The notes under the pieces were generated by a model. That model did no database searches, was not told the origin of the DNA, and worked only from the letters and a program-made list of their open reading frames with translations. The position numbers and the translations under genes were made by a program. This document shows, in pieces, positions 44,538 through 53,545 of a stretch of DNA of 64,000 nucleotides; position 1 is the stretch's first letter, and each line of letters starts with the position of its first letter. The stretch covers positions 19,466,347-19,530,346 of the forward strand of contig OX637337.1 of the NCBI GenBank assembly GCA_951799405.1, read 5' to 3'. Origin of the DNA: Agapetus fuscipes. Lineage: Eukaryota > Arthropoda > Insecta > Trichoptera > Glossosomatidae.

Positions 44538-44825
44538 CGGTCCGAAGTCCAGTGGCAACACTTCGGACTCTTAAATGGAAGGTTGTGGATTCGGATTCTG
44601 ACGGAGCACAAAAAATATACCATTTATATTTTGAATGTGCTCTTCGCTGAGTTGAAAAATTCATAAACCTTTCCAAAGACCGGTCACTGAAAGGTCCATC
44701 CAACGTTACAACAACTGGGTCTTGCTTGACAATTGTCGCTTTCTACAGCGACGACCAAGCTCGCAGAGGGCTCTTGAGGTGTGATACACAAAAACAGCGC
44801 TCACCAAATAAATCATACTAACATT
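44463..44825 (+). mobile_element. SINE-A, 5S/tRNA-headed copy with complete 3' end
   Basis: The 5S module starts inside the 5S box A (TAAGCAACATTGGGCGCGGA) and ends CGCGTGTCGTTGGCATCTTG at about 44537. The tRNA-like head follows (CGGTCCGAAGTCCAGTGGCA; GGTTGTGGATTCGGATTCTG). The body has TGTGCTCTTCGCTGAGTTGA, AAGACCGGTCACTGAAAGGT, CAACTGGGTCTTGCTTGACA, GCGACGACCAAGCTCGCAGA. The terminal hairpin is 44766-44802, then CCAAATAAATCATACTAACA and TTATTATTA. ATAAGCA occurs at both borders and may be a short target duplication. This is the best copy for defining the family end to end. Confidence 0.88.
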
Positions 44826-45650
44826 ATTATTATAAGCACTGTTAAACTTTTAAGACGGGCTGTATAGCGATAATGATAACTTGGCTGATAAAGTTACTTG
44901 AAAGAGAAAAGAGGAAGATGAAGGTCATCTGAATGCTGTATACTAATCAAGTAAAGACAGTAGTAGGCACCTTCGTGGTTGGAGCGCTGCGTGCAATAGA
45001 GGCTATCGAGATATATGGAAGAATTATTGCAGTACTCAAGGCGTTCAAGGTTAAGAATTTTAATTGAAAGGAAAAATAAAACGAGTGGAGGTTTTGATAA
45101 AGCAGATTGGTTCAGCATGAATGATTCACGTATATTGTTTACAATTCTAAGACTTATACTTTGTCTTGCAACACTCAGAACAAACAAAAAAAAGTGATTA
45201 ATTTACATATACGTATTGTAAAAGGGTATTCAACAACTTATGCAACAACTACACGGCATTGTCCTTTACTATATTAGTGACGGAAACTTAACGCTCTGGA
45301 GATATCAGCGCTATGGTCGAGCGGCCTGAGAGGGCTGACCCAATGAACGCTCCATGAAACATTAGTGTTTTAAGTCTCTAGGGCTGTTGGTGATTTCTGT
45401 CATTTGATAGTTTTCTAAATTCTCCTAAGGCACAACAACTAGATAAATGAAAAACTGCATTCCTTTTCTTATTTTATTGTTGTCTAAAAAATCTGATTTC
45501 TCATAGAGCTTTCATAAATTTTAATATTTTGATGCTCTCTCCACAAAACAATCTAAGTAATATGACTTTTTATATGGCAAGGGACCAAAAAAAGAATCGC
45601 TTATTGTCATTTCAATCACTGAACTATGAGTACCTACTATCTATAATAAA
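44826..45650. other. Unassigned interval; possible tRNA-like fragment
   Basis: 45306-45350 (GCGCTATGGTCGAGCGGCCT, GAGAGGGCTGACCC) resembles the A-box half of a tRNA, but no B box or partner stem was found. No genes. Confidence 0.28.
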
Positions 45651-45654
45651 TAAT

Positions 45655-45895
45655 CTATAATCGAAGTTGCAAGGATATATTCATTTAAAGCTCTCAGATG
45701 TATGCCCACAAACCAACCAGTGTAGTTCGCGCTTACAAATGCTGAATGTGTACTTACAAATAAAATCCAAACCTCAAATGAACATAAGCCCCACAACTTT
45801 TGCCGACCTTCCCTGAAACAGGGGTGACATTGGCAAAGTGAACCATTTTTTACAGTATGGGTGGTCAGCCTCATACCAACCTATAAGTCAAGGAA
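45655..45895 (-). repeat. LINE-B 3' block of the element below
   Basis: A complete reverse-oriented block: AAGTTGCAAGGATATATTCA, GTGTAGTTCGCGCTTACAAA, AGTGAACCATTTTTTACAGT, GGGTGGTCAGCCTCATACCA, ACCTATAAGTCAAGGAA. It lies immediately downstream (minus-strand sense) of the RT fragment at 46012-46277. Confidence 0.88.
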
Positions 45896-46011
45896 TATGA
45901 ATAATAAATTACATTTAAATATAAAAAAAGAACAAAACCTTACAAAGAAATCTATGCAAAAAAAGTTTAAAATTTCCTATGCAAAAAATGTAGCAAATGA
46001 ATACACCAACA

Positions 46012-46277
46012 TTAGAAATCAACATTGCAGATTAGCCGCCACTTCTTCCTGTCCTTGCATACTTCTTTCATTTCATCCAGAGTCATAACCTTTTTCATAC
46101 AAGTCCTCCTTTTATTATGACTCTGGATATCCCATTCATTCGCTATTTCAGAGATTTGATCCTTCCATACTTTTCTCGGTCTTCCTCTACCACGATATCC
46201 ATCTATTCTAGCAACATATACTTTCTTCGTCAATCTTTCATCACTCATTCTCTCCAAATGCCCGAACCATCTATCTA
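46012..46277 (-). pseudogene. LINE-B reverse transcriptase, C-terminal fragment
   Basis: The minus-strand frame reads RWFGHLERMSDERLTKKVYV, GRGRPRKVWKDQISEIANEW, KKVMTLDEMKEVCKDRKK and ends WRLICNVDF. The usual final VGG is replaced by DF after a change near the end. Together with about 115 bp of spacer and the block at 45655-45895 it forms one 5'-truncated LINE-B copy. Truncation is near 46277, just before RWFGH, almost the same point as the copy at 1025. Confidence 0.86.
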
Positions 46278-46564
46278 TGACTATCATATGACATTAATGG
46301 ATTCATTTTTTTTTTGGTGTAATGAAAGAACTAAAACTGACGAAATACGAATATGGAAGCATAATTTTACTGCAGATACATATCTATTTCATGTTTTTTA
46401 ACCCCTACACTGATATATTATAAACATCAATTTTGAATACTGAAATTTTGTTACCTGAATAGTTTTGCCTTTCCCATCCCCGTATGATATGAACAGACTG
46501 CATTGAATTCACGATGGATTTCAATATTTAACCGATTGTGTATGGACAAGTTTACTGTGCGTTT

Positions 46565-46622
46565 ATTTCATATCAAAATTGTATCCAAACAATATCCAGA
46601 TAGCATCCAAACAATATCCAGA
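46565..46622. repeat. Short tandem duplication (24 bp unit)
   Basis: ATCCAAACAATATCCAGATAG occurs twice in tandem (about 46580-46604 and 46605-46626) with a partial third unit upstream. Confidence 0.7.
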
Positions 46623-46789
46623 TAGTAAGCTACATGGGAATAACAGAATGTTTATGCTCGATCGATTACGTAGTGAATGTTATTTTACTCAAAGCTACCT
46701 CAAGTATTTATTCATATTCTATAATCTGTGAAATGTTGCAGGGGAAGTTATGTAAAATCCATTTTAATTTTGAAAAACAATGAAAAAAA

Positions 46790-46920
46790 CACTGCTTTGT
46801 TGAACTGATATTTTTTATTAAATAAATTAAAAGAGTTTTAATTCACTTTTTAAAATTTTATTGTTGACTAGTACTTTCGCCTATAAGGCATCTTCAGGAC
46901 AATGATATTTTTTGGATGTT
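46790..46920 (-). other. Foldback-related unit with hammerhead-like motif
   Basis: On the minus strand at 46871-46897: CTGAAGA-T-GCC-TTATA-GGC-GAAAGTAC, a perfect 3 bp stem between the two boxes. The following AAAAAGTGAATTAAAACTC and AATAAA-rich sequence is like that following the motif at 48153 and 12129. The opposite arm was not found. Confidence 0.55.
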
Positions 46921-47054
46921 GAATTAATAATTATTAATGTGTTTGACCGGTTACAGCCTCTTTAATTAAACTAAAATATAAGAGGTGAGGTTAGGTTGTG
47001 TAAAACAAAATGAAGTAAGGAAAACAGCAAAAAATATAAAAATCCATAACAAAA

Positions 47055-47155
47055 CGTCGCTTCAGCCGTACAGAAACTGGGTCTTGCTTGAGTTGACTTG
47101 CTTTCTGAAGCAACGTCTTAGCTTGCAAAAAGCTCTTGAAGTGTGATAATACACT
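47055..47155 (+). repeat. SINE-A body/tail fragment, diverged
   Basis: CAGCCGTACAGAAACTGGGT, CTTGCTTGAGTTGACTTGCT and AAAAGCTCTTGAAGTGTGAT match the SINE-A body and tail. The head is missing. Confidence 0.62.
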
Positions 47156-47159
47156 TCGC

Positions 47160-48095
47160 TTTCATACTAGAAACAATTCAGACTTAGAATGTACAACCAT
47201 TCTTTTTTGGTTTAATTTAAAAAATAAAGCTTTTTTGTAAAAGTAAATGACCCACAAGATTTTTGTGTAACATTTTTTTTCACATTTTATTAACACTGTT
47301 ATTGTATAGATTACAAATAATAAATGTTTATAGTCCTCAAAACATCGTCAGATAGATGAAACTTGAAAATCAAATAAAGAAAAGATGATTTCTTAATGGA
47401 GTCATTTGTAAAATCATTGATGAATTTTCACAGTAATAAAACACACCCCATTCAACTGTGTTTCAAAAAACAAAAATATTTTTTTTTATCCAAAAAACAC
47501 ATTTAATTTTAATTCACCAATAAATAAGAGATCAGCAATCGTAGCGAAAGTTAGTTCTTTTTTATTGCAAATCCATTGAAAAAAAAAACTTTCACCCATT
47601 TTAAGAAAGTATATTGATGGTTATGGCACCCCCATAATAATACGAGTGCGAAAAAATTGACTCCTAATAGGGAGGATTCGCGAAAAGATATTCCGAGGGT
47701 TCATATTTCAACCCTAATGGAAGGTAATTTAAAATTTACCCCATATACTTAATACTTTTAGTGTTATACGAAATGCTTTCTCCTTTCAAAAAAACATATT
47801 TTTTATTGAAGGAAAAATCTGTTTTTTTTACCTCGTAGGTGGTGAACTAATGTAGGTGGTTCTACGTTGGGCCTGTTATTTTATAAGAGTTGAAGGTATG
47901 GTCCGATTTGGAAAGAAACACGAATATGGAATGCATGTAGCTATATATCAAATGTAGCATTGATTAAAAAGTTGATCACTCCATTACTTTGTAGGTCCAT
48001 CACATTTAAAAAAAAAAAATTGCAGTTTTTTTTTAACTGAAAAGAGTAAACCACTCATTTACTGAATTTGGAATGCCCAGAAACACATATAACTG
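47160..48095. other. Unassigned A/T-rich interval
   Basis: No supported gene. GTCAGATAGATGAAAC at 47349-47364 superficially resembles the foldback motif but lacks the stem. Confidence 0.35.
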
Positions 48096-48099
48096 CGTA

Positions 48100-48245
48100 T
48101 AGGATATAAGTTTCATTTCCTAAATGGTTTTATAATAATATATTTTTCATACCTGAAGATGACCTACTAGGTCGAAAACGCGTTTCATTTAAAGATTTTA
48201 ATCTTTTTTAAATAAATTTTATTGTGAAATTAAACAGTGTTTTTT
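48100..48245 (+). other. Foldback-related unit with hammerhead-like motif
   Basis: 48153-48180 reads CTGAAGA-T-GACC-TACTA-GGTC-GAAAACG, a perfect 4 bp stem. Downstream TTTTATTGTGAAATTAAACA and GTGTTTTTTAATTC resemble the sequence that follows the motif in FB2. A single arm only. Confidence 0.58.
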
Positions 48246-48336
48246 AATTCATCAAAAAATTATAAAATTAAATATATTTTTAACACAAAAATGAAGACAT
48301 TTAAACGAACTTGAACATAAAATATGATAATAAATA

Positions 48337-48754
48337 ATAATATTAGGATGATTTATTTGGTGAGCGCTGTTTTTGTGTGTATCACACCTCAAGAGCCCTC
48401 TGCGAGCTTGGTCGTCGCTGTAGAAAGCGACAATTCTCAAGCAAGACCCAGTTGCTGTAAGGTTGGATGGACCTTTCAGTGACCGGTCTTTGGTAAAGGT
48501 TTATGAATCTTTCAACAGCGAAGAGCACATTCGAAATATAAATGGTATATTGTTGTGCTCCGCCGGGATCCGAATCCACAACCTTCCATTTACGAGTCCG
48601 AAGTGTTGCCACTACGGACTACGGACCGGTCCAAGATGCCAACGAAACGCGGTGTACCTGAGCGGTTACCCATCCAAGTACTGTCCGCGCCCAATGTTGC
48701 TTAACTTCGGTGATCTATGGGAACCGGTACTTTCAACATGGTAACGTCGTTGAT
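48337..48754 (-). mobile_element. SINE-A, full 5S/tRNA-headed copy
   Basis: On the minus strand from 48754: 5S module (CAACGACGTTACCATGTTGA; ACCGAAGTTAAGCAACATTG; TACTTGGATGGGTAACCGCT; CGCGTTTCGTTGGCATCTTG) to about 48634. The tRNA-like head follows (GTCCGTAGTCCGTAGTGGCA; GGTTGTGGATTCGGATCCC), then the body (TGTGCTCTTCGCTGTTGAAA; AAGACCGGTCACTGAAAGGT), the terminal hairpin GAGGGCTCTTGAGGTGTGAT, AAACAGCGCTCACCAAATAA and the ATCATCCTAATATTATTATT tail. Every module is in order, so this is the reference copy. Confidence 0.9.
48634..48754 (-). ncRNA. 5S rRNA-derived module of SINE-A
   Basis: Nearly complete 5S-like module, starting at CAACGACG (a couple of bases short of the 5S 5' end). The internal promoter elements (box A, IE, box C) are readable. 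Part of the SINE, not an rRNA gene. Confidence 0.82.
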
Positions 48755-48814
48755 GATGTTTAATTTATTCCCATAAGTACCTATTATTATATATTATTAT
48801 AGACCTAGACACGA

Positions 48815-48955
48815 AAAAATTCGCGCAATTTCAAATTAACAAACGCCCTGCAACTTTTGCCTGGCTTCTTTGAAACAAGGGGACATTGGCAAAGTGAACC
48901 AATTTTTTACAGCATGGTGGACAACCTCATCCTAACCTATTAGTCAAGGAAAAAG
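48815..48955 (-). repeat. LINE-B 3' block, partial
   Basis: ACAAACGCCCTGCAACTTTT, GGGGACATTGGCAAAGTGAA, TTACAGCATGGTGGACAACC and CCTATTAGTCAAGGAA form the reverse-oriented proximal half. Confidence 0.68.
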
Positions 48956-49112
48956 GGATGAAAGAGTCGAACTTGTAATAATTGAATGGGATCTTTTTTT
49001 TTATTAAAATCACATGTGTTAAGTGGAAACCACAACCCTGCAATGCTGTTTTTTTTAATTGGCTATATAAAATTCAAACAATATTTTATATCAAAACGCT
49101 TCAACCATCTGG

Positions 49113-49430
49113 TTGATAATCCAGTCGACAGCTCAATGGGTAATTGCATTCCATTCAGAGAGCTCGGTTTCCAATCCCACCGAGGGTGTCGGAAATGATT
49201 TTCCGTTTCGGTGTTTTTTAAAGCTCAAAATAAAATGCCGGCAAGGCTTACTTATCCTTCAAAAGAATGTAGTACCAGCCCCCTTGGGCGCAGGAATCCT
49301 CCACTTTAACTGAAGGGGCTGGCATAGGGCCGGCTGTCTTACCTGTAAAAATGAATAGGTTTCAATCGTCACATGCGATCCCTTTAGGGGAACGCGGCAA
49401 GAAGTTACTCTGTGTGCGTATCTTAGTAGT
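49113..49430 (+). mobile_element. SINE-B, nearly full length
   Basis: Plus-strand copy. Head: CCAGTCGACAGCTCAATGGG (box A) and AGAGCTCGGTTTCCAATCCC (box B). Body: GAGGGTGTCGGAAATGATTT, CCGTTTCGGTGTTTTTTAAA, AAATGCCGGCAAGGCTTACT, CCCCTTGGGCGCAGG, CTTACCTGTAAAAATGAATA, GCGATCCCTTTAGGGG. The 3' end is AGTATTGCGTTTTACC. Confidence 0.82.
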
Positions 49431-49902
49431 ATTGCGTTTTACCTAAGTATATTGTCTACTCAATGACAAAATTTATGAATATTTAGTAAATTTGTTCAGT
49501 GAAAATAGAACAGTGTTTCAGAAAAGGAAAAATATTTTGTTTAGAGTTACTTGTAAAATCAATCTGTTTGTAACCAAACAATTGGATACTCCAAAGGAGC
49601 TCGTACTTTATGGTTCTACAGTGTATTATGGATCTAATTCAAGTAGACTGTACTCTCGCGTGATTGATACTATCGCAAATTTCCACGGAATTTTCTTTTT
49701 CATTTATTTGTGTCTGCCGCGCTTTGTGTTCAAATGTTTCAACCAGCTTACAAGTAAGTAAATACATTTAAATTGGGTTGAAACTACATTGCTTCATTTC
49801 TTTGACTCTTTTTTTCATACAATTTACTTTTTCGATAAAGATGAAAAGATGAAGAAAGTTTGAGTTTTTTGTGATTTTTTTTTCCTTGCTAGTTTAATTA
49901 GT
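49431..49902. other. Unassigned interval
   Basis: An 89-codon frame (49492-49761) has no recognisable domain. No other signals. Confidence 0.3.
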
Positions 49903-50172
49903 CGGTTTTATGGCCGAGGGGGCCAAGTGGGATGATCTTTCTAGCGTATTTGGAATAGAATGACATTGGTTCAATCCCAGCTTGGGTCATTTGACCATAA
50001 CTTTGACCCTGGTTTAACAGATGTCATTGCGTACTTATTAATTCATATTTCATTAAAATAAATAAAAATCAATTATGATTTAATGATATATATATCTTTT
50101 AATTAAATAAACATATTAATTAAATATATTAATATCTGTTCCAGGCCAGGCAGAATAGGTTGGTCAATTGCA
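49903..50172 (+). mobile_element. SINE-C copy 3
   Basis: Head GAGGGGGCCAAGTGGGATGA (box A region) and TTGGTTCAATCCCAGC (box B), then TTGGGTCATTTGACCATAAC, an A/T-rich palindromic centre expanded by ATTAAATA repeats, and CCAGGCAGAATAGGTTGG near the end. It directly abuts the (TCTAA)n tail of a reversed LINE-B block at 50176. Confidence 0.75.
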
Positions 50173-50175
50173 TTC

Positions 50176-50370
50176 TTCTTCTAATCTAATCTAATCTAAT
50201 CTAAGCTGCAAAGATATATATCATTTAAGATTTATATTAAATGCATTCCCACAAGCAGACATGTATAATTTCGCGCTAACACCTGCCGCATGTGGACCTG
50301 CAATATAAAAACCCAATCTCAAATGAACATAAGCCCTGCAACTCTTGCCGTCCTTCCCTGAAACAGGGGT
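50176..50370 (-). repeat. LINE-B 3' block with long microsatellite tail
   Basis: Starts with four tandem CTAAT units (CTAATCTAATCTAATCTAAG), which are the LINE-B tail read in reverse, then the usual block through CATTCCCACAAGCAGACATG, CACCTGCCGCATGTGGACCT and CTTCCCTGAAACAGGGGTG. It is cut at GGGGTG. Confidence 0.87.
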
Positions 50371-50490
50371 GCATGAAGAGAATGATTGCTTGTTGAGGAG
50401 ATGAAAGAAGTGTGCAAGGACAAACCAAATAGAGACACATCTGCGAAGGCACTGGACATTCCTAGCGGAATCGTAGCAGGACACAAAAAA
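50371..50490 (+). pseudogene. RT-lineage C-terminal remnant
   Basis: The frame contains EMKEVCKDK then damage, and the following bases parallel the LINE-A 3' end (GAAGGCACTGGACATTCCTA, GCGGAATCGTAGCAGGACAC). A decayed copy of the last 30-40 codons and UTR. Confidence 0.5.
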
Positions 50491-52438
50491 AATATTAAAA
50501 ATATTTATTCATATAGTCATTTTATTAAAATATACCTTAATTTCTTTCAACTTTTTTGAATTTGTAACAACCTTGTTTCAGGAAATCTGACAAACATTAT
50601 ACATTTTCTTGACGCTATTCTTCTTTTTGACAGTTTTTTTCACTAGAAGCGTGAACGTTAAAATAATATGATATTTAAAATTAAAAGCATTAGTAAATCA
50701 ATTTATTAAGAATGTTTTTCTAGAAAACACATTTTTTTAAATTAAAGACATAAACTTACCTGTTTCGTTTTCTACATAAACAAAATTTCACCAACACACA
50801 AGACCTTCATATTTTTTAAGTAAAATTTATTTTACAATAAAGTTACTTCTAACCAAAAAATGAGCTTTTTTCACTTCGTGGCATACTTTGGAGCTTTTGA
50901 TAGGTATCTTAGTTGACGCATGCGCACTAAAGCTTCCGATCTTACAGCTTTCAGTCAGTCTGTGCACCGCGCTGTGCGAGATAAAGCCTCCCCGGAGCTT
51001 TTCAACGAAGAAACGCGAAAAAGCTTTCACTTCAACAAGTTTTAAAGCAAACTTAACCAACGGATACTTTCAAAGTTTTTTTTGTATTTTTTTTAAAAAG
51101 GTATTTTACAATTTCGTAAATCTATTTTTTTTATATGTGAGTCCTGTGTTTTAAAAACAATATATTTATTTATTTATCTAGTGCAGTGGTATGACTGATT
51201 TTTTTGGATTATATTGCCGTAGTAATGGTGGATCCACTTAAGATTTTCTGGGTTTTAACCAACAGCACTTATTTGGGTAAGTCCCATTTTATATTTTTTC
51301 TAAAAGAAAATCCTTAATATTGCACACGTTGAATTTTTACACCATATGCATTCTTTACAATGATTAATATCGATTATATTTTTCATGAAACTTGATCAAA
51401 TCATTGAATATACATCAAGTTCGTATTGAAAATAATATTTTTTTGATAATTAGTAGAATGAAGGGGCAGAATTTACCTTCTTAACATGTTACATTTCTTT
51501 TTCTTATAATGTATTAAAATAAAATAAAAATGTCACAAATACAGTTTTAAATGAAAAATTGAAAATGTTCTTTTTAAGTCTAATATAATATTTTATAATG
51601 ATTTTTAAAATCCATTTTTTTTTATTGTTTTATTTTCATAAGTTTGAGTAGGTACCTAGCGCTTTTCACTCCAATCAATTCATTATTAGGATTTGATTGA
51701 ACCCAAATAATTTCCTTTTTGCGATTTATAATCAATTGAAAAGATCATTGTAAGATGCACATTGACTTTCACTTTTTTTGTCGAAAGCAAGGGATTTAAA
51801 GAAAACATTTCCATTTCTTTAGTAAAAACATGTATTTGCTGAATTATAAGAAAATATTTTAACTGAGCTTTGAAAAAAACTTTGAACTTTGAAAAAATTG
51901 TGGAATATTATTATTTACGAGCAAAAGGGGGCGTTATACTAACTCAGACATAAGTGAGCGTATAGTATCGTAGGCGAAGTATTATGCTATTTTAAAGCTT
52001 ATTTTCGATTTTATTTTATAATTTATATGTCGACAAATATTAAACTATTCGTATAAATTTAGATCTACTATAGTTCAATAGAAATCAGACGGAATTTTGC
52101 TCTCTAAGACTTACTTAGGCTTAAACAGAAAAAAGGCTTTTCAGACACAACATAAAATAATTCAACCTTTTGCAGAACCTTCTTAGGTGTTAAAAACCCC
52201 GAGCTTTCACGCCAAAGGCTCCATTTTCAGACATCTAACCTCTCAAATACCTCATTGACTTTGGGTCTTCTCTTTACCCTCTTACATTTTTTTCTGCGAC
52301 TCAAAAAATATTTTATAAAAATCTCTCCTTGAAGAATTCTGTGAATCAGGGATTGCATTTTTTCTTCATTCTGTAAATCTTCTTTCTCTTTTTTTGAGAA
52401 AGTTGGGGAAAGTCGAAGGGTTTATGTTTTGTTGCAAT
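50491..52438. other. Unassigned A/T-rich interval
   Basis: No gene, RNA or paired repeat was supported. Opposite-strand frames at 50827-51154 overlap each other and have no family. 51900-52400 has C/T-rich stretches without structure. Confidence 0.38.
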
Positions 52439-52630
52439 TCAGGTTTTCATTTGCAACACGTGCAAGATGTGTAAGCGAGAACTTACACATGACTTAGTTA
52501 GGTTTAAGTTAGAATTACGGTCGTTTGACATGTTGACAATTATATTATTTTTAAAACTAAACAAATTTCAAAACTTACTTTATCTCGGATATTTGAATAT
52601 GATTAATTATCTCGGATATAGAGAACTTAC

Positions 52631-52791
52631 ATCATTCTCGTCGTTTCGTCGGCGGCGTAGCCAACGTCTTCAGGAGAACATCCTCTCTGTACGAAGATTG
52701 AGGATAAACTCATTTTCATCCTCAATCGTCGTACAGAGAGGATGTTCTCCTGAAGACGTTGGCTACGTCGCCGACGAAACCTCGAGAATGA
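52631..52791. mobile_element. Foldback element FB4, near-perfect palindrome, motif in both arms
   Basis: The arms 52631-52704 and 52719-52791 are inverted copies with four differences in 74 bp and a 14 bp spacer. Each arm contains CTGAAGA-C-GTTGGC-loop-GCCGAC-GAAAC (minus 52642-52673; plus 52750-52780), a 6 bp stem with one G-T pair. The frames that span it read similarly on both strands only because the DNA is palindromic. Confidence 0.8.
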
Positions 52792-52809
52792 TATATATAT
52801 ATATATAAT

Positions 52810-53216
52810 TATATACAAGGATAATTTATTTATAAGGTACACATAATTGAAGAGCGCCGTTTTTGTGTGTGTCACACCTCAAGGGCCCTCTCAAATCACG
52901 GATAAGATTTTTTGTAAAGATGCGTCTTTAGTGCTCCTTTAAAGACACCAACAGTTTCTGCCTTCCTCACATTAGGTGGTAGTCTGTTCCACTCCATTGG
53001 GCCCGCAAACCGTAAAGCACGGTCCCCAAAATTAGTGCGTGTCTGACGTGACGGCTGGACTAAGTCAACCACCCCACACCCTGCAGATCTGAGAGTGTGG
53101 CGTCTCAAATCTATCTCAATAGGGGAGATGTTAGTTCTCTCTAAACGGTTCGTAAAATATCCGAGATAAATTATGTTTTGAAATTTGTTTAGTTGTAAAA
53201 TTAATATAATTGTCAA
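52810..53216 (-). pseudogene. CR1/L2-like LINE, RT C-terminus and SINE-A-like 3' UTR
   Basis: The minus-strand frame (stop at 52896) reads DLRRHTLRSAGCGVVD, TRTNFGDRALRFAGP, EWNRLPPNVRKAE and FKGALKTHLYKKSYP. The R..LRS…GDRA..FAGP..WN.LP…F…LKTHL pattern is the conserved C terminus of CR1/L2-like non-LTR RTs. Only about 100 codons remain; RT catalytic boxes and the endonuclease are missing. Six bases after the stop starts a hairpin (52852-52890; GAGGGCC…GGCGCTC) nearly identical to the SINE-A tail, then ATAAATAAATTATCC. This marks it, or a close relative, as the LINE whose machinery SINE-A uses. Confidence 0.85.
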
Positions 53217-53282
53217 AATTACACATGACTACTTGTGTATCAGCAAATAAACAAAAAAACTTTCCTCCTCGGTCTGTTCATA

Positions 53283-53545
53283 GGATCAGTTGGTAGAACA
53301 CCATCATGGAAACCTAAAAATTTAAGTTCAATTTCAAGAGTGTTGGATATGATTTCCTTATTTATTTTTACAGATAAAGGGGCTGGCCTTACGCCAACCA
53401 CTTGATTTAAGTGGCAGTCTTTCAGCTTCTTAGACGGCTACCTTGCTGGTATTTTATTTTGTGTTTGAAATATATACCGACACGGGAAATCATTTTGGAC
53501 ACCCTTCGTGAAGGTTAATTTAGAGCTCTCGGCATAAAATGCAAG
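53283..53545 (-). mobile_element. SINE-B, rearranged (head on +, body on -)
   Basis: 53283-53357 is a decayed plus-strand head (GATCAGTTGGTAGAACACC; GAGTGTTGGATATGATTTCC). From 53358 the sequence switches to a minus-oriented body (TTATTTTTACAGATAAAGGG, GCTGGCCTTACGCCAACCAC, ACACGGGAAATCATTTTGGA) and ends with the minus head remnant GAGCTCTCGGCATAAAATGC. Either two copies are joined or one copy suffered an inversion. Confidence 0.6.

Larger units (their letters stand above)
52495..53218. mobile_element. Composite insertion with 12 bp TSD and inverted ends
   Basis: A 724 bp insert between copies of TTACACATGACT. The first roughly 75 bp after 52520 (TTGACAATTATATTA, AACTAAACAAATTTCAAAAC, ATCTCGGATATTT) return as the reverse complement at 53150-53218. 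Between them lie foldback FB4 and a CR1/L2-like LINE 3' end on the minus strand. Whether this is one element with inverted ends or a LINE copy with a rearranged, inverted piece cannot be settled by reading. Confidence 0.6.
52440..53260 (+). repeat. LINE-B 3' block split by an insertion
   Basis: The left part 52440-52494 (GCAAGATGTGTAAGCGAGAA, CTTACACATGACT) and the right part 53219-53260 (TTACACATGACTACTTGTGT) are consecutive parts of one LINE-B block. They are interrupted at TTACACATGACT, which is duplicated at 52483-52494 and 53219-53230. Confidence 0.6.

Noticed and set aside
45300..45400. A tRNA gene or new SINE head (GGTCGAGCGGCCTGAGAGGG)
   Set aside because: Only an A-box-like half is present; no B box, cloverleaf or second copy was found.
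52467..52875. Two overlapping frames of 113 and 82 codons on opposite strands with similar sequences
   Set aside because: They cross the FB4 palindrome, which makes both strands encode similar peptides. There is no independent evidence of coding.
52495..53218. 5' inversion by twin priming of a LINE
   Set aside because: Twin priming would put the inverted part upstream of the 3' segment in the LINE's own orientation. Here the inverted piece lies beyond the 3' tail and the foldback element.
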